Shown in pieces: positions 47,715 through 58,913 of a stretch of DNA of 64,000 bases. The notes under the pieces were generated by a model. The model had not been told where the DNA came from and made no database searches. It was given only the letters and a program-made list of their open reading frames with translations. The DNA lies in assembly GCA_033002965.1 (NCBI GenBank), contig JAURVB010013270.1, forward strand, positions 1 to 64,000, given 5' to 3'. This DNA is from Piper betle. Taxonomy: Eukaryota; Streptophyta; Magnoliopsida; Piperales; Piperaceae. Each line of letters starts with the position of its first letter. The stretch's first letter is position 1. A program made the position numbers and the translations under genes.

Positions 47715-47990
47715 ACTCGGTTGGCGGATGAGCAATACACGGACGGTGGTAGTGCGTCTTTGGTCGGTGGTAGTGCATCTCGGACGGCGGTTATGTACCT
47801 CGGCGATGGTTGTGTGACTCAGTCGGCGGTCATGCAACTCGGTCAGCGGTTGTGCAATTTGGTCGACGGTTGTGAAATTTGATCGGTGGTTGTACAATTC
47901 GGTCGGCAGTTGTGCAGCTCGGTTGGCAGTTGTGCAACTCGATCGGCGGTTGTGCACGCGATCGGTGGTTGTGCAACTCCGTCGGCAACA
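47715..47990 (-). repeat. 24-bp minisatellite in the A internal region
   Basis: About eleven units of the kind CGGTCGGCGGTTGTGCAACT are present. The first C element has a shorter, more degenerate version at 15790-15930. Because 24 is a multiple of three, frames stay open across the array without meaning. Confidence 0.85.
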
Positions 47991-48940
47991 GTGCTACCTA
48001 AGTGCTAAAAAATCTGATCTTGGATGTATGCATCGTAAATCCACTATCTTCTCTGACATGTCTTCCTCCATTTGTATGTCTCCCTAGACGTAGTTGCTAA
48101 CAACTCTGCTTAGGTTGTCCAATCATGCGTGTCTGATCCGGAGGGGTTTGGATCATGGTGCTGACACATATGATGGTAAACCTATGCCGGACCCACTCTA
48201 ATCTCCTAAAATCTGAGTGGCTGCTTCCATTAGTGTTGACTGGCCCTCACATGGCAATCACTGGTCTGGTACCTTATCTCTGGTAGAATCTGGTCAAATA
48301 ACTAATCTCGTAGGCACTGGTGGTCCTGGTCTTTTCCTTGTTATGTCCAAGCCTACGTCTCACTACTCATCCTCATTCACTATTATTTTCTAGAAGTGGT
48401 CCCTCTCAAGTTATCTACCCACTTCAAGCTCCTTCCCATTATGCACACCATGTTCCCCGGAAGTAAGACTAATGTGGTGACATACAAAGGACGGACACCT
48501 GGTCAACATCCAATTCAGCCTCAGGTGACTGAAAATGCGTTCACCCATACTCATCCAAATCTCTTTTGCAATGGACAGAATCGGTGGGTCTCTAAGCCCA
48601 TCATGACAAACCAGTCAAATTCCTGCTGACATCTAGATCTGGGGTAAGATGGGATCTTACACCCATTCTACCTCTGCTAGCATTACGACATACCCTGCTC
48701 ACATCTAGCTGACAAACCGTATAATATCATGATAAAAAAATCCATAGGAATGATCTATCGGCTTAACTAATGTCAATTCCACATATATCTGATCAAGCCC
48801 GGAATACACTATTATCCAAACAACTAATGAAGAAAAATCTGCATGTAAAGAAAGTAGACAAACATACCTGCCAGCTGGACTTGGAGCAGTCTTTGTGCAC
48901 ACATCACCTATAAAAGTATCTCACATCTTAATCGGCCGAG

Positions 48941-48956
48941 AGTGGCACTGATACCA
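48941..48956 (-). other. Initiator tRNA-Met primer-binding site of the A element
   Basis: The minus strand reads TGGTATCAGTGCCACT, starting four bases inside the 5' LTR end. It differs by one base in the first 12 from the usual TGGTATCAGAGC. Confidence 0.85.
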
Positions 48957-48960
48957 ATTC

Positions 48961-51908
48961 TGTAACACCCCAAATCCGGTTCACGCTCGTGAACCGAACC
49001 GGCATGTTCCATGCCCCTGTTAGGTCGGCTAACCTGAACCTAACTCATGCAGATCTAATCTCGGCGTCTTAAGATGAAGATACGATCCGTCATGAATGAA
49101 TGCATGCACAAAATCCTAACATGGTACTACATGAATGACATGCAAATTAAATTTCACACAATCACAATTACGAGCAAAATTGATGAAAATTCTGAAGTAA
49201 AACTGACATGCAAACACCCTAAAAGTGCAATTATGGGCCCACCCTGTCAAAATAATATATATACAAATATATCGGCATGCATTAACAATCACACAGAATC
49301 TCATTTATAACGTATTCATTCTGAAGCTTGGGTCTCAACCCACTACGCTTCCGCCGCGCAACTCTGATCATATTTTGCATTCTGTTATCGTGTCTTAGCA
49401 TTTCATTCACATCATATCATCATGCTCAAAAATTTAATCATGTCATTCACAATATAATAACATAATAATACAATATTAAACATTCAGAACTCTAACATGT
49501 GTGTGCGCACAAGACCTCATTGCTCCACCGTCCAAGCTGGCTCCTCCAACTCGTGATTATTATCTACATATAGTATAAAAACACGTCAGTAACAAGTGTT
49601 ACTGGTCCGGAAAATAAAATAACTATAACAAGCTGGCTATGAGAGCAAACTCTCATATGAAAGAAAACATCATATACTCCACGTGAACACTCTGAAGGGC
49701 ACTACTGAGGAGCCACTCGGCTGCAGACCCGGTAGCATCCCAAACTTACTGATCTGCTGCTGGTACTGTGCCGCTCTCGGCACTTCTTTTTAGTACTTTT
49801 CGTGAAACTTTATCCTAAGCCCTCTCCGTACCTCCATATTTCTCCTGGCCTTGAGCACGAAGGCCGAGTACTCTCAGCCAGTCATCGCCTTTAGTACCCT
49901 TTGAACCACAAGTCCGGACATGCGTTGTACTAAATAGTACCCATAAACCTCCACGTTCTCTGGGTGTGAGGAACTCAAACGCGGAGTTGTCAGGATCCCT
50001 CGGGAATGGAACAGTCCGCTGGCACTAATCCAGAGCCCGCTTTGACTGTCACGAAATCCTCTTCATGGTTCGTGCAGTCAATTTCTCCATCTCTCGTCTC
50101 ACTGAAAACGTGAAAACTACATATATATAGGGCTGGGTAGGGATTTATATAATAGGCCCGAAGGCAACTTGTAGTGGATCTTGTTTTCAAAATCATCCTC
50201 GAGGGATCTCATCCTCGAGGGGTTATTAATCCGGAAAACTATTCGATTAAATGGCCCGAGTTAAGTGGGATCCGATAAAGCGCCACTTAACTCGTCCTGT
50301 AGGCATTAAAACAAACATATAATAGAAAAGAGTAAAACATACGAGTCCTAAACGGACCTGGTAGAAGCTCCAAGCGTGTCATCGCGCCTAGGCGGCGAGC
50401 TCCTACTCCGTACCTACACATTAAAACTAAATACTAACGCCCACTAACTAAATGATGCATCAAATCCGACATGACCATCACACCACAATACAAACATCAA
50501 CCATAACAATCAACCATTATAAATGTAAAAATAATTCCAACTTATCCTATTAAGACCTATTTTATTATATTTCCTAAGTTGCGTTGTACTCGATTATCAT
50601 ACTCAAATTTACTTTACTTCATTAGCTCATTTAACATTCATTCCCTGTTAATCACATCATGCACATGTTTACTTCATTCATACTCTTAGCATTCATCATA
50701 ATAATTAATCAACCCTAGCATGCTATGCTAACAATTATCATCAATTTTAAATAAATCAATCGGAGGTAATTATACCTCACGTTGTCGACAATCGGCGACG
50801 GTTAGGGTTCCGTAGCGTGTCTCGGAACTCAAATTCGGCACTCATCGGCGTCCAAAGCTCGATCGGGCTCGACTGGGTGAGCCCCGCGGAAGATCCAGTG
50901 AATTCCAGTGAATTCCAGAAATTTCGGTTTTCCGGCGGCTGCTGGCGGTTTTCCTGCGGCTTCCGACAATCGCCGGCGGCATCTATTGGCCGAAAAGTGG
51001 TCGTGTTGGATACCTTCGAAACCGGCTCGGGGAGCCCGACTCATCTACGAGGTCGACGTGGCCAACGGAGGTGGCGGCTCACCGGAAAATACATAAAACA
51101 GAGTCAGTGGTGAGGGTGGCTAGATTCGGCCAGCCACGGCGGCGATGGCCTCCGTTCCGGTCGGGGAAGGTCGCTGGAGGGTCAAGGACGTCGAGCTGAC
51201 CACCTGATCATGGTGGCGACGGTCGGCGGTGGCGCAATCGGCGACGGAAGCGCTGCGTCACCGCGGTGATTCCTCGCGTTGTGGCGGCCGGATTGTGGCC
51301 AGTCATGGTCGTGCCGGCACAGCGACGCCGTGGCGGGGCTAGGGGGCGACGATCGGCGGCCGGGCGGGCGTCCACGGCAGCGGCGACGGCATGCTCAGTG
51401 GCGGCGCGCGGCAAGGGTTTGGGTAAGAAGAAAGGAAAGGTCGGGGGTGTGTGTGGTGGCAAACTCGTAAATATTACTTGACTCGTCTCCGACTCGAGTC
51501 AAGAATAATAATTAATCGCCGTAAATTCCAAAAAAAAAAATTGGGAAAAATCCCATAAAATCAAACAACACTAAAAAAATCATAATGATATGCTCTAGAA
51601 CTATCAACCCACCCAAAATACCCGTAACGCGTCCTAACACGATAAACGGCCTAAAACTAATTCTACGTTCCATTATATATCATAATAAAAAATGAATTGC
51701 ATACTCTCATATATTCTGATAACTCATTCTTTTCTGTTGTGTTCATGACGTTATCATCATATACTTGGGTACACATGACCCTCATGGCTCATACACGAGA
51801 CCGGCGTCGGCTCTAGTACACGTGTTCTGAAACTGACTCGACTCGAAAATAACGGTCAAACTGACCGGTTCTGAATATAAAACCGTGACTCAAATCGTGG
51901 GTTTTACA
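48961..51908 (-). repeat. A element 5' LTR (2948 bp)
   Basis: The same layout as the 3' LTR. It runs from TGTAAAACCCACGATTTGAG at 51908 to GGTGTTACA at 48961, with a TATA-like box at 50145-50151 and the GC-rich module at 50780-51490. Confidence 0.93.
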
Positions 51909-52018
51909 CAGGCTGACTAGGTTGTGCACAAGGGAAACTACAACATTTTAAATAATTATACAGACCTGGATATTTCAAACTCGTAGTTGCGACCAATGAT
52001 CCTAATCTGAACGAGGAC

Positions 52019-52046
52019 ATAAAATTATACATAAGTATAATTTTAT
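52019..52046 (-). promoter_or_regulatory. Conserved LTR-B hairpin (B3)
   Basis: Perfect 12-bp arms with loop TTAT on the element's sense strand, as in B1 and B5. Confidence 0.6.
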
Positions 52047-53530
52047 TCGAGTAGAAATGCATGCAACTAAATGACTTATATATATATCACTATTAATTTC
52101 AAAAATGTTAAATATTAAATTATTCATGTGATATTATCATTTAAATCCTACTTTACATTAATTATCTAGATCATAATTAACACTTAACAAATAATAAAAT
52201 AATTATCAACTTATAAAAAATATTTAATTACTATTATTAGTATATTTTCCTTTCAGACGATAACTACTTAACCACAATCTTGATAATTTAGTTTACGGTT
52301 TTAAATCTTTAATCGCTATCCTTATTCATAGCAATTTAATTAAATAAGTTGTATGATTAAATTATTTAAAATAATTTGTATTATTCTAATTTAAAAATAT
52401 TATTAATACATTTATTTTAAATTATTCGACTCAATAAAATTTCGAACTTTATTTATTTTCATTATGCTATTTAGGTTCGACGCTTGTGATTGTTACCTGA
52501 CTATAGTTTAATAACCTATTTTGTGCATTACTGACTCGTTATTAAAATAATCACTTTATTTACCTAATCTTAAATTTAATATGATAAAGGCAAAATTTAT
52601 ATTTTATTATTCACTTATAACTATCTGATTTAATTTAATCACTTGTATTACGCCGATTAATTATCGATTGTTTATCATTACCGTATTTTTTTATTACATA
52701 TGTCCATGTCGATTTCGTCCAATCATTAATTAGTTTAGTAACTTTAACCCATAACCCATTAAAATAATTACTTTTAAAGATTTATTATGAGTTCGTATTA
52801 TTTTTAACTCGAGTCGGTATCGAGTCAACCAGTATTTACAGATTTGCCATCGTGAGCTTCTTTTTCTTCCCGTCGGCATTCTTCTCTGCACCAAAACCAA
52901 CTCCAAAACTAGACCACACCCTTCTTCTCCACCCTTTTTCTTGGCACCCAAACCCAGAATCACGTCCTCCCTCAACTTCAACCTTCTCCAGCAACCAATT
53001 GGAAGCCTAAAGTCCATGCTTTACAGCAGCTTCCCAAGGCAAACATGTCTTGCACCATGGCACGCGACTTCTTGCCAGCAGTACCGCCGGGGATGCAAGG
53101 CAACCTTCTTCCCGCCAGCAGCACCACCAGGATCTCTTCCCTTCTCCCCACACGACAACCCAACATCCCGGCCAAGCGCTGTGAGCATGCATGACGTGAA
53201 TCTTGGCCGACAGTCTAGTATGGACTCCTGAAAATACCCACAGCGTTGTCCACCCTCCAAACCCCATCCTAGACTCCTAAGATGCTAGAGACTGCAATTC
53301 CCTTATCCTAACCCAACTGATTACATAGCATAGAACGTTGATGAAACAACAGCACAACAAAATGATCATGAATTGGTGAAACAGCAGCAAGTTTACATGA
53401 CGCCCATGAGGAGGAAGTAGCAGAACTTTACATGATGATTATGAATTGATGAAGCAATAGAATTTAGCATGGTGATTAAGGAAAGCATGAAAACTAAGAT
53501 TAGGGAGATAGGAAGGTTACCCAAGCACAG

Positions 53531-54450
53531 TGTAACGACCCAGCCCAAAGTGCAACGTAATGGGCTAAGTCATTTCTTTAAAATGGGTACCCTGGAAGTT
53601 AAAGATCTATAGTCCATTCCCACTTATAAACAGGATCTTCTCCCAGTAGGTATTAGATGTGGGACTAAGTTGAGGGATCTCACAATCCACCCACCTTAGG
53701 AAATTTTGTCCCCGAAATGCCTATTCTTGGCCCGTTGCTAGCCCCAACCCACGTCCTTTCTGGCCTGTGACCAGCAGCCTAGCCAACGTTTCTAGTCTTG
53801 GCCCGTTGCTAACCCCAGCCCACGACCTTTTTTTGGCCCGTGACCGGCAGCCTAGCCAACGTCCCTAGTCCATCCCACCATCTAACACGGAACCAGGTCG
53901 GCTCTGATACCATTTGTAACGACCCAGCCCAAAGTGCAACGTAATGGGCTAAGTCATTTCTTTAAAATGGGTACCCCGGAAGTTAAAGATCTCTAGTCCA
54001 TTCCCACTTATAAACAGGATCTTCTCCCAGTAGGTATTAGATGTGGGACTAAGTTGAGGGATCTCACAATCCACCCACCTTAGGAAATTTCATCCCCGAA
54101 ATGCCTATTCTTGGTCCGTTGCTAGCCCCAATTCACGTCCTTTCTGGCCCGTGACCGGTAGCCTAGCCAACGTTTCTAGTCTTGGCCTGTTGTTAACCCT
54201 GCCCACGACCTTTTTTGGCCCGTGACCGGCAGCCTAGCCAACGTCCCTAATCCATCCCACCATCTAACACGGAACCAGGTCGGCTCTGATACCATTTGTA
54301 ACGACCCAGCCCAAAGTGCAACGTAATGGGCTAAGTCATCTCTTTAAAATGGGTACCCCGGAAGTTAAAGATCTATAGTACATTCCCACTTATAAACAGG
54401 ATCTTCTCCCAGTAGGTATTAGATGTGGGACTAAGTTGAGGGACCTCACA
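53531..54450 (-). mobile_element. TRIM-E array 2: three mini-LTRs in tandem, TSD CACAG/CACGG
   Basis: Three LTRs of 154 bp each (53531-53684, 53915-54068, 54297-54450) alternate with two internal segments of 230 and 228 bp. On the minus strand LTRs run TGTGAGATCCC to GGGTCGTTACA. Internal DNA starts AATGGTATCAGAGCCGACC, an exact initiator tRNA-Met primer site, and ends CCTAAGGTGGGTGGAT. The flanks CACAG (53526-53530) and CACGG (54451-54455) differ by one base, as expected of an old 5-bp TSD; the intact site resembles about 12120-12145 in B5. The copies are much more alike than those of array 1, and the internal segment is longer (two repeated CGTTGCTAGCCCC.. blocks). Confidence 0.92.
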
Positions 54451-54829
54451 CACGGAAGATGCCGGCTCCGGTAAGGAAGAGGAGAAGAAGATGAGAGCAT
54501 AATGACACCCCTCTCACAATTTATAAAATGAAAAAATGACGTCCCTTCACCAAAAATGGCTAGGGTATGTGAAAACACACCAACAGCCGTATTTTATTTC
54601 TTTAACTAGGTAACGGGGTAAAGAATAAAATATTTAATTGGGTAGACTTAACCGAGTAGAGAATATAATATAATTAATATTAATTCTCTAACGTTTGATC
54701 CTTCCCTGCCCGAGTTGAATATATTAATTTTTTTAAAAATGTTTTTTCACGGTCTTTACAAAACTCATAAACTTTGCATATTTTTACTTATTGCTCCAAG
54801 TTGGGCAAATAGGGTACTGAGAGCATCTA

Positions 54830-55480
54830 TTTAGAGAATATCAGGTGTGGGCTTCCTTACAGTTCTATGATAAACCATTTGATGATGGTTGGCAGCCAAC
54901 TTCTCCATTAACTCATAAGCTTCTTAATGTCTTGGCCATGATAGATCCTCCAATGGTTGTATCAACAATAGACTTAGTTTTGGCTCACCAACCTATTGCA
55001 AAATGTTTGAATTTGCACATGAGGTTGAATACTATGATAAGAACACTTCCTCAACAAGTCCTTAAATCTCTCCCTTATGTCATAAAAGGACTCATTCTTC
55101 ATTTGAACAAAAGATAAGGTCTCATTCTTAAATTACACAATTCTGGATGGAGGAAAACATTTCAAAATGAACTTTCTTGTCATCTTCAATCAATTGAGCC
55201 AAATGTTACTTGTATAAATCACAAATTGCCACAAAATTTAGCAAGTGCATGTTGGGGTCTCACTTGCCAATCTGTTGAATTGTCCAATGGATTGTAGCAT
55301 TTGGAACATCACAGGCTTCAGTTCAAAGTTATTTGCCAGAATCTGTGGTCTCACAATACTGTAGCTAAAACCCTCTGATTGAGATACTACAAGTTCTGCC
55401 AATGATATGTTGTTGGCATTATTGATTTCAGTTTGATTTTGGAGCGCTTGTTGTAATATTTACCCTTCTGCCAGTATTAC
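54830..55480 (-). pseudogene. Ty3/gypsy gag N-terminal remnant (G)
   Basis: On the minus strand, around 55277-55354, the translation reads ANNFELKPVMFQML, a typical start of Gag in plant Athila/Tat-like elements. It is followed downstream by a broken reading with degraded forms of the usual capsid segments (FPPSRIV, ESFYDIRE). Stops and shifts occur throughout. It lies just beyond the TSD of B3 and continues into the nucleocapsid remnant at 39330-39781, which confirms that B3 split one gag gene. A plus-strand frame at 54845-55117 is a shadow. Confidence 0.8.
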
Positions 55481-55897
55481 TTGGATTATTTTTCCTTCTC
55501 TTCAGAAGGATATAACCGTAGTTAACTCTTTATTTTTCAGCATATAAAATTTTTTCTTTGTATAAGTTAGTCTAGACTAATGAAAGATACTTGGAATTAT
55601 ATAATTATGTGTTAATTATATAGAGTTTGGCTTAGTAGGATCTTTGTGTAACGCTCAATCATGAAAGGGAATAAATGATCGAGAGAAATTGCTAGAGATT
55701 AGTTGTCAGACAAGCTTTTACCTTTAGCAGACAAGATGGACATGATCACTTATAAACCTATTCCATATCCCTAATGCAAATAGTGTAGATCCATGCATCA
55801 TTATCATGTTTGATGCTTTATTTGATGTTCTATTCTATCTACATGTATATTTTCATGTTGTATACTTATGCAACTTGTTTGAACAATGTTTAAAGTG
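55481..55897. other. Unassigned AT-rich DNA
   Basis: This could be the leader and 5' region of gypsy G on the minus strand, but I find no convincing primer site or LTR end. No gene or repeat that I recognise is present. Confidence 0.4.
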
Positions 55898-56305
55898 TTA
55901 ATTCATGTTTAAAATTGTTGTAAATAAATTTGGGGGGCCTCGGCCCACAAATTTATTTTTTATGTGTTGAAGCATTGTAACCGGCTTGTGACTGCCATAT
56001 CCAGTCGCAAAAGAAAATATAATACACGTGCGGTTACTTTTTGAAACAACCAGTCGTAAAAGATAATTAACTTTTTGTAACATCAATTTGGAACCATATA
56101 TTGCTGTCACAAAAGTACGGTTGCTAATAAGATTGTAAAACGGTTACTAAATTCTTTAAATAATTTTGAGATTGCTTTTGCAGTCGCAAAACGGTCGCAA
56201 ATTAAATCTGTTTCAACATGATTGCAAGCTGGTTACTAATTTGTGACTGCAAATGACGGTCGCAAATATATGGTCTCAAATGAACAATTTTTTACTAGTT
56301 GGACT
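55898..56305. mobile_element. CACTA-like subterminal repeat fragment
   Basis: The stretch contains many short direct and inverted copies of AGTCGCAAA, GGTCGCAAA and GGTTACTAA motifs and ends TTTTTTACTAGTTG. On the minus strand that is CAACTAGTAAAAAATTG, resembling the CACTAGTAAAAAA-type termini of plant CACTA transposons followed by subterminal CGACCG repeats. The terminal CACTA is imperfect and no second end or transposase is visible. Confidence 0.45.
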
Positions 56306-56504
56306 TGAAGAATTCGATGTATCTTGATGTTACTCTTGACAAAATATATGAAAAAAAATTGTATGGGCTGAAAAATAAAGTCTACTACTGCTAACTACTC
56401 CTTAAGAGAAGAAAATAAAAACAAAGTAATATAATAAAAGTATCAATTATTACATTCTACCTATTTAAAAGAAACTTTGTACCCAAATTTGCCTAAGGTA
56501 AGAG
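56306..56504. other. Unassigned AT-rich DNA
   Basis: Nothing recognisable beyond the likely 3' untranslated end of the chromovirus to its right. Confidence 0.4.
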
Positions 56505-58555
56505 TTTTGGATACTTGATCTTCATGTCTAACTCAACTTTCCAAGTAGCTTCTTTTAGAGCATGATTCCTCTAGGGAACCTTCACTATTAGAATAATTTT
56601 AGTCCTTAGCACCATCACCTTAGTATCTAGAATCTTTAGTTGCTTCTCAATATAAGACATGTTCCCCTGAATTTCCAAATCCTTGCAGTCTATCTTGTCA
56701 GATGCATATGCATCTAGAGCATACGTCTTTAGCAAGGATACATAAAACACATCATGAGCTGAAGTTAAAGTAGGTGGTATAGCTAACTGATAAGCTACTT
56801 CCCCCACATGTTTGAGTATCTCAAAAGGTCCCACATATCTTGGACTTTACTTGTCAGAATTACCAAATCTCATCACTCATTTAATTGGTGAATTCTTAAG
56901 GAAAATATGTCCTCCTTCTTCGAACTCTAATGTTCATTTGTGCAAGTCTGCATATGATTTTTATCTGTCTTGGGCTTCTTTCATCTTGTTTTTTATCATT
57001 TCAACTTTCTTAACAGTTTCCTCAATCAGTTGAGGACCTACTAGTACTGGATCTTTGGTGCGTAACCAGCATGATGGTGAATGACGTGATCTTCCATTTT
57101 GTGCTTCAAATGGTGCCATACCTATAGTGGAGTGATAGTTATTATTGTAGGCAAATTCCACTAAGGGTAAATGGACTTCCCAGCTGCCTAATGAGTCTAA
57201 TACACAAGACCTTACCTTAGCAAATCTTTTAGGATAAGAATAGTCCTTTCTAATTGACCATTAATTTGTAGATGAAAAGCTGTACAAAACTTGAGTTTTG
57301 TTCTCATTGCTGCTTGGAATTCTTTTCATACTTTTGATGTAAACCTTGCATCTCTATCTAATACTATGGAGATAGTTGTACCATGGAATTTAACTATATT
57401 GTCCATGTAGAGCTTAACCAATTGGACCATACTCATAGTCATTCGGACTAGAATAAAGTGAGCAAATTTTGTGAGTAGATCTACTACTACCCAAATTGCC
57501 TCATGACTCTTCTTGGTTTTAGGTAGTTCAACTATAAAATTACATTTGACATTTTCCCATTTCCACTTAGGTACTTATATTGGCTGAAGTTGTTCCCTTA
57601 ACCTTTAAAGTTTAAATTTTACTTGTTGACAAGTTAAACACTTTGAAACAAAAGTAGCTGCATCCTTCTTCATTCTTGGCCACTAATACATCCTCTTCAT
57701 GTTTTGATACATCTTGGTAACTCCGAATAGATGGTAAATTTAGAGTGATGTGCTTCTTGTAGGACTTTTTGTCTTAACTCCACACTACTTGGAACACAAA
57801 GTTGACCATCAAATCGGATGACCCCTTCTTCTCCTTTCTTTTCTTGTTCTAGAGAAGCGAGAAACCTTGATGCTCCTCATCTGCATCATGGGTCACTTTG
57901 ATTGTGTCAACTAAGTAATTGGAGATAGTTAAATTCACCATTTAGCGATTCAACTTATATACCAAATTCACTTCTATGATAATCTCCATCATCTTTCACC
58001 GATTGGTCCTGAATGCAAAAATCACTGCTCCTAATTCTAGATCATGTGTAGGATAATTTTTCTCATGTACTTTCAGTTGTCTAGAACCATATACCACAAC
58101 TTTGTCATTTTGCATGAGGACAACTTCATAACTTTGATTAGAAGTGTCACTATAGATAACAAAGCCATCTATTCCTTACGGCAATGTGAGAACTGCTGCT
58201 AATGTCAAGCAATGTTGCAGTATTTGAAAGTTCTTCTCATATATTTTGTCCTATCTAAATTTCTTATCCTTACAAGTTAGAGAGGTAAATCTAATTTGTA
58301 TTGTAGAGAAATCCTTGATAAATTTCCGGTAATACCCCACAAGTTCTAGAAAACTCCTAACTTCATTGACATTTTTATCTTGAATCCATTCCATAATTGC
58401 TACCATGTTGTAAGGATCTTCAACAAATCATCCTTGGATATAATGTGACTTAAGAATAAAACTTCCTTCAACCAAAAATCACATTTGCTTAATTTAGAAT
58501 ACAACTTGATCTTCCTAAATTCTTCAAGTGCTAATCTTAGATGTTTGTAATATCC
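56505..58555 (-). pseudogene. Chromovirus pol remnant: reverse transcriptase end, RNase H, integrase, chromodomain-like tail
   Basis: Reading the minus strand downwards from 58555, the parts follow in order. Reverse-transcriptase thumb: LVGYYRKFIKDFS near 58330. RNase [16 protein letters not shown], then [20 protein letters not shown] near 58035-58160. Integrase zinc-finger region: KCLTCQQVK near 57610-57640. Integrase core: WVVVDLLTKFAHF near 57470-57510 and LDRDARF near 57340-57360; the catalytic Glu is kept in LERTI near 57250. Then MEFAYNNNYHSTIGMAPFEA (57102-57161), GPFEILKHVGEVAYQL (56787-56834) and a chromodomain-like end NHALKEATWKVELDMKIKYP near 56510-56570. Stops and shifts break every part. 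The upstream portion is cut by an LTR-D copy at 58556. Confidence 0.9.
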
Positions 58556-58913
58556 TGAAAATAATTATGTTATTTTATTTAGGGTTTTGTAAATCTTTGA
58601 ACGAATCTTAAATATTATTTAATTAAATTAATTCTTAAAGAATCTATATCATAAATTATCAATTATTACCTTCAGCGTATCGGTATAGTGGTGTTTATGG
58701 ATGATATGAAATAAGTTTTATTTATTATATTCTACTTTATTCTTTTTATTTGTCCCTTTCAGACGAATAAGGTTCACAACTAAAGGTCGAACCCTTTGGC
58801 CTTGGGTTGGTAGCACTTGGGTAGGCTAACATGGTGTGTAAAGGGTGGAGTTTTGGTTAAAAGTTGAAAATAAGGGGAAGACTTTGCCTGCCCATGTTGT
58901 TAGGCATGGAAGA

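Larger units (their letters stand above)
45480..48960 (-). mobile_element. A element internal region (3481 bp), non-coding
   Basis: I find no reverse transcriptase, integrase, protease or zinc-knuckle motif on either strand. From about 46270 to 48960 it aligns in order with the C element's internal DNA (14173-16433 and 19119-19780). A 24-bp minisatellite lies at 47715-47990. The ends carry the polypurine tract and the primer site. Confidence 0.8.
42519..51908 (-). mobile_element. Complete non-autonomous LTR retrotransposon A (9390 bp), TSD CAGGC
   Basis: The element has two LTRs (2961 and 2948 bp), a tRNA-Met primer site, a polypurine tract and exact flanking direct repeats CAGGC (42514-42518 and 51909-51913). 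Removing it restores a continuous LTR-B sequence. The 3481-bp internal region has no frame resembling Gag or Pol. Size and plan fit a large retrotransposon derivative (LARD-type), moved in trans. The two LTRs are alike along their length with scattered substitutions and small indels, so it is among the younger insertions here. Confidence 0.93.
39782..54760 (-). mobile_element. Solo LTR-B copy B3 with three nested insertions, TSD AAACT
   Basis: On the minus strand the LTR begins TGTAAAGACCGTG at 54760 and ends GGTCGTTACA at 39782. The flanking direct repeats AAACT (39777-39781 and 54761-54765) are exact, and gypsy G gag continues on both sides. Its own DNA is 39782-40595, 42331-42518, 51914-53530 and 54456-54760, about 2.9 kb. 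The rest is B4, the complete A element and TRIM array 2. It carries the hairpin (52019-52046), the stem (40132-40147), the minisatellite and the GC-rich module (about 52840-53280). Frames in the GC-rich part overlap on both strands and are not called. Confidence 0.92.
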
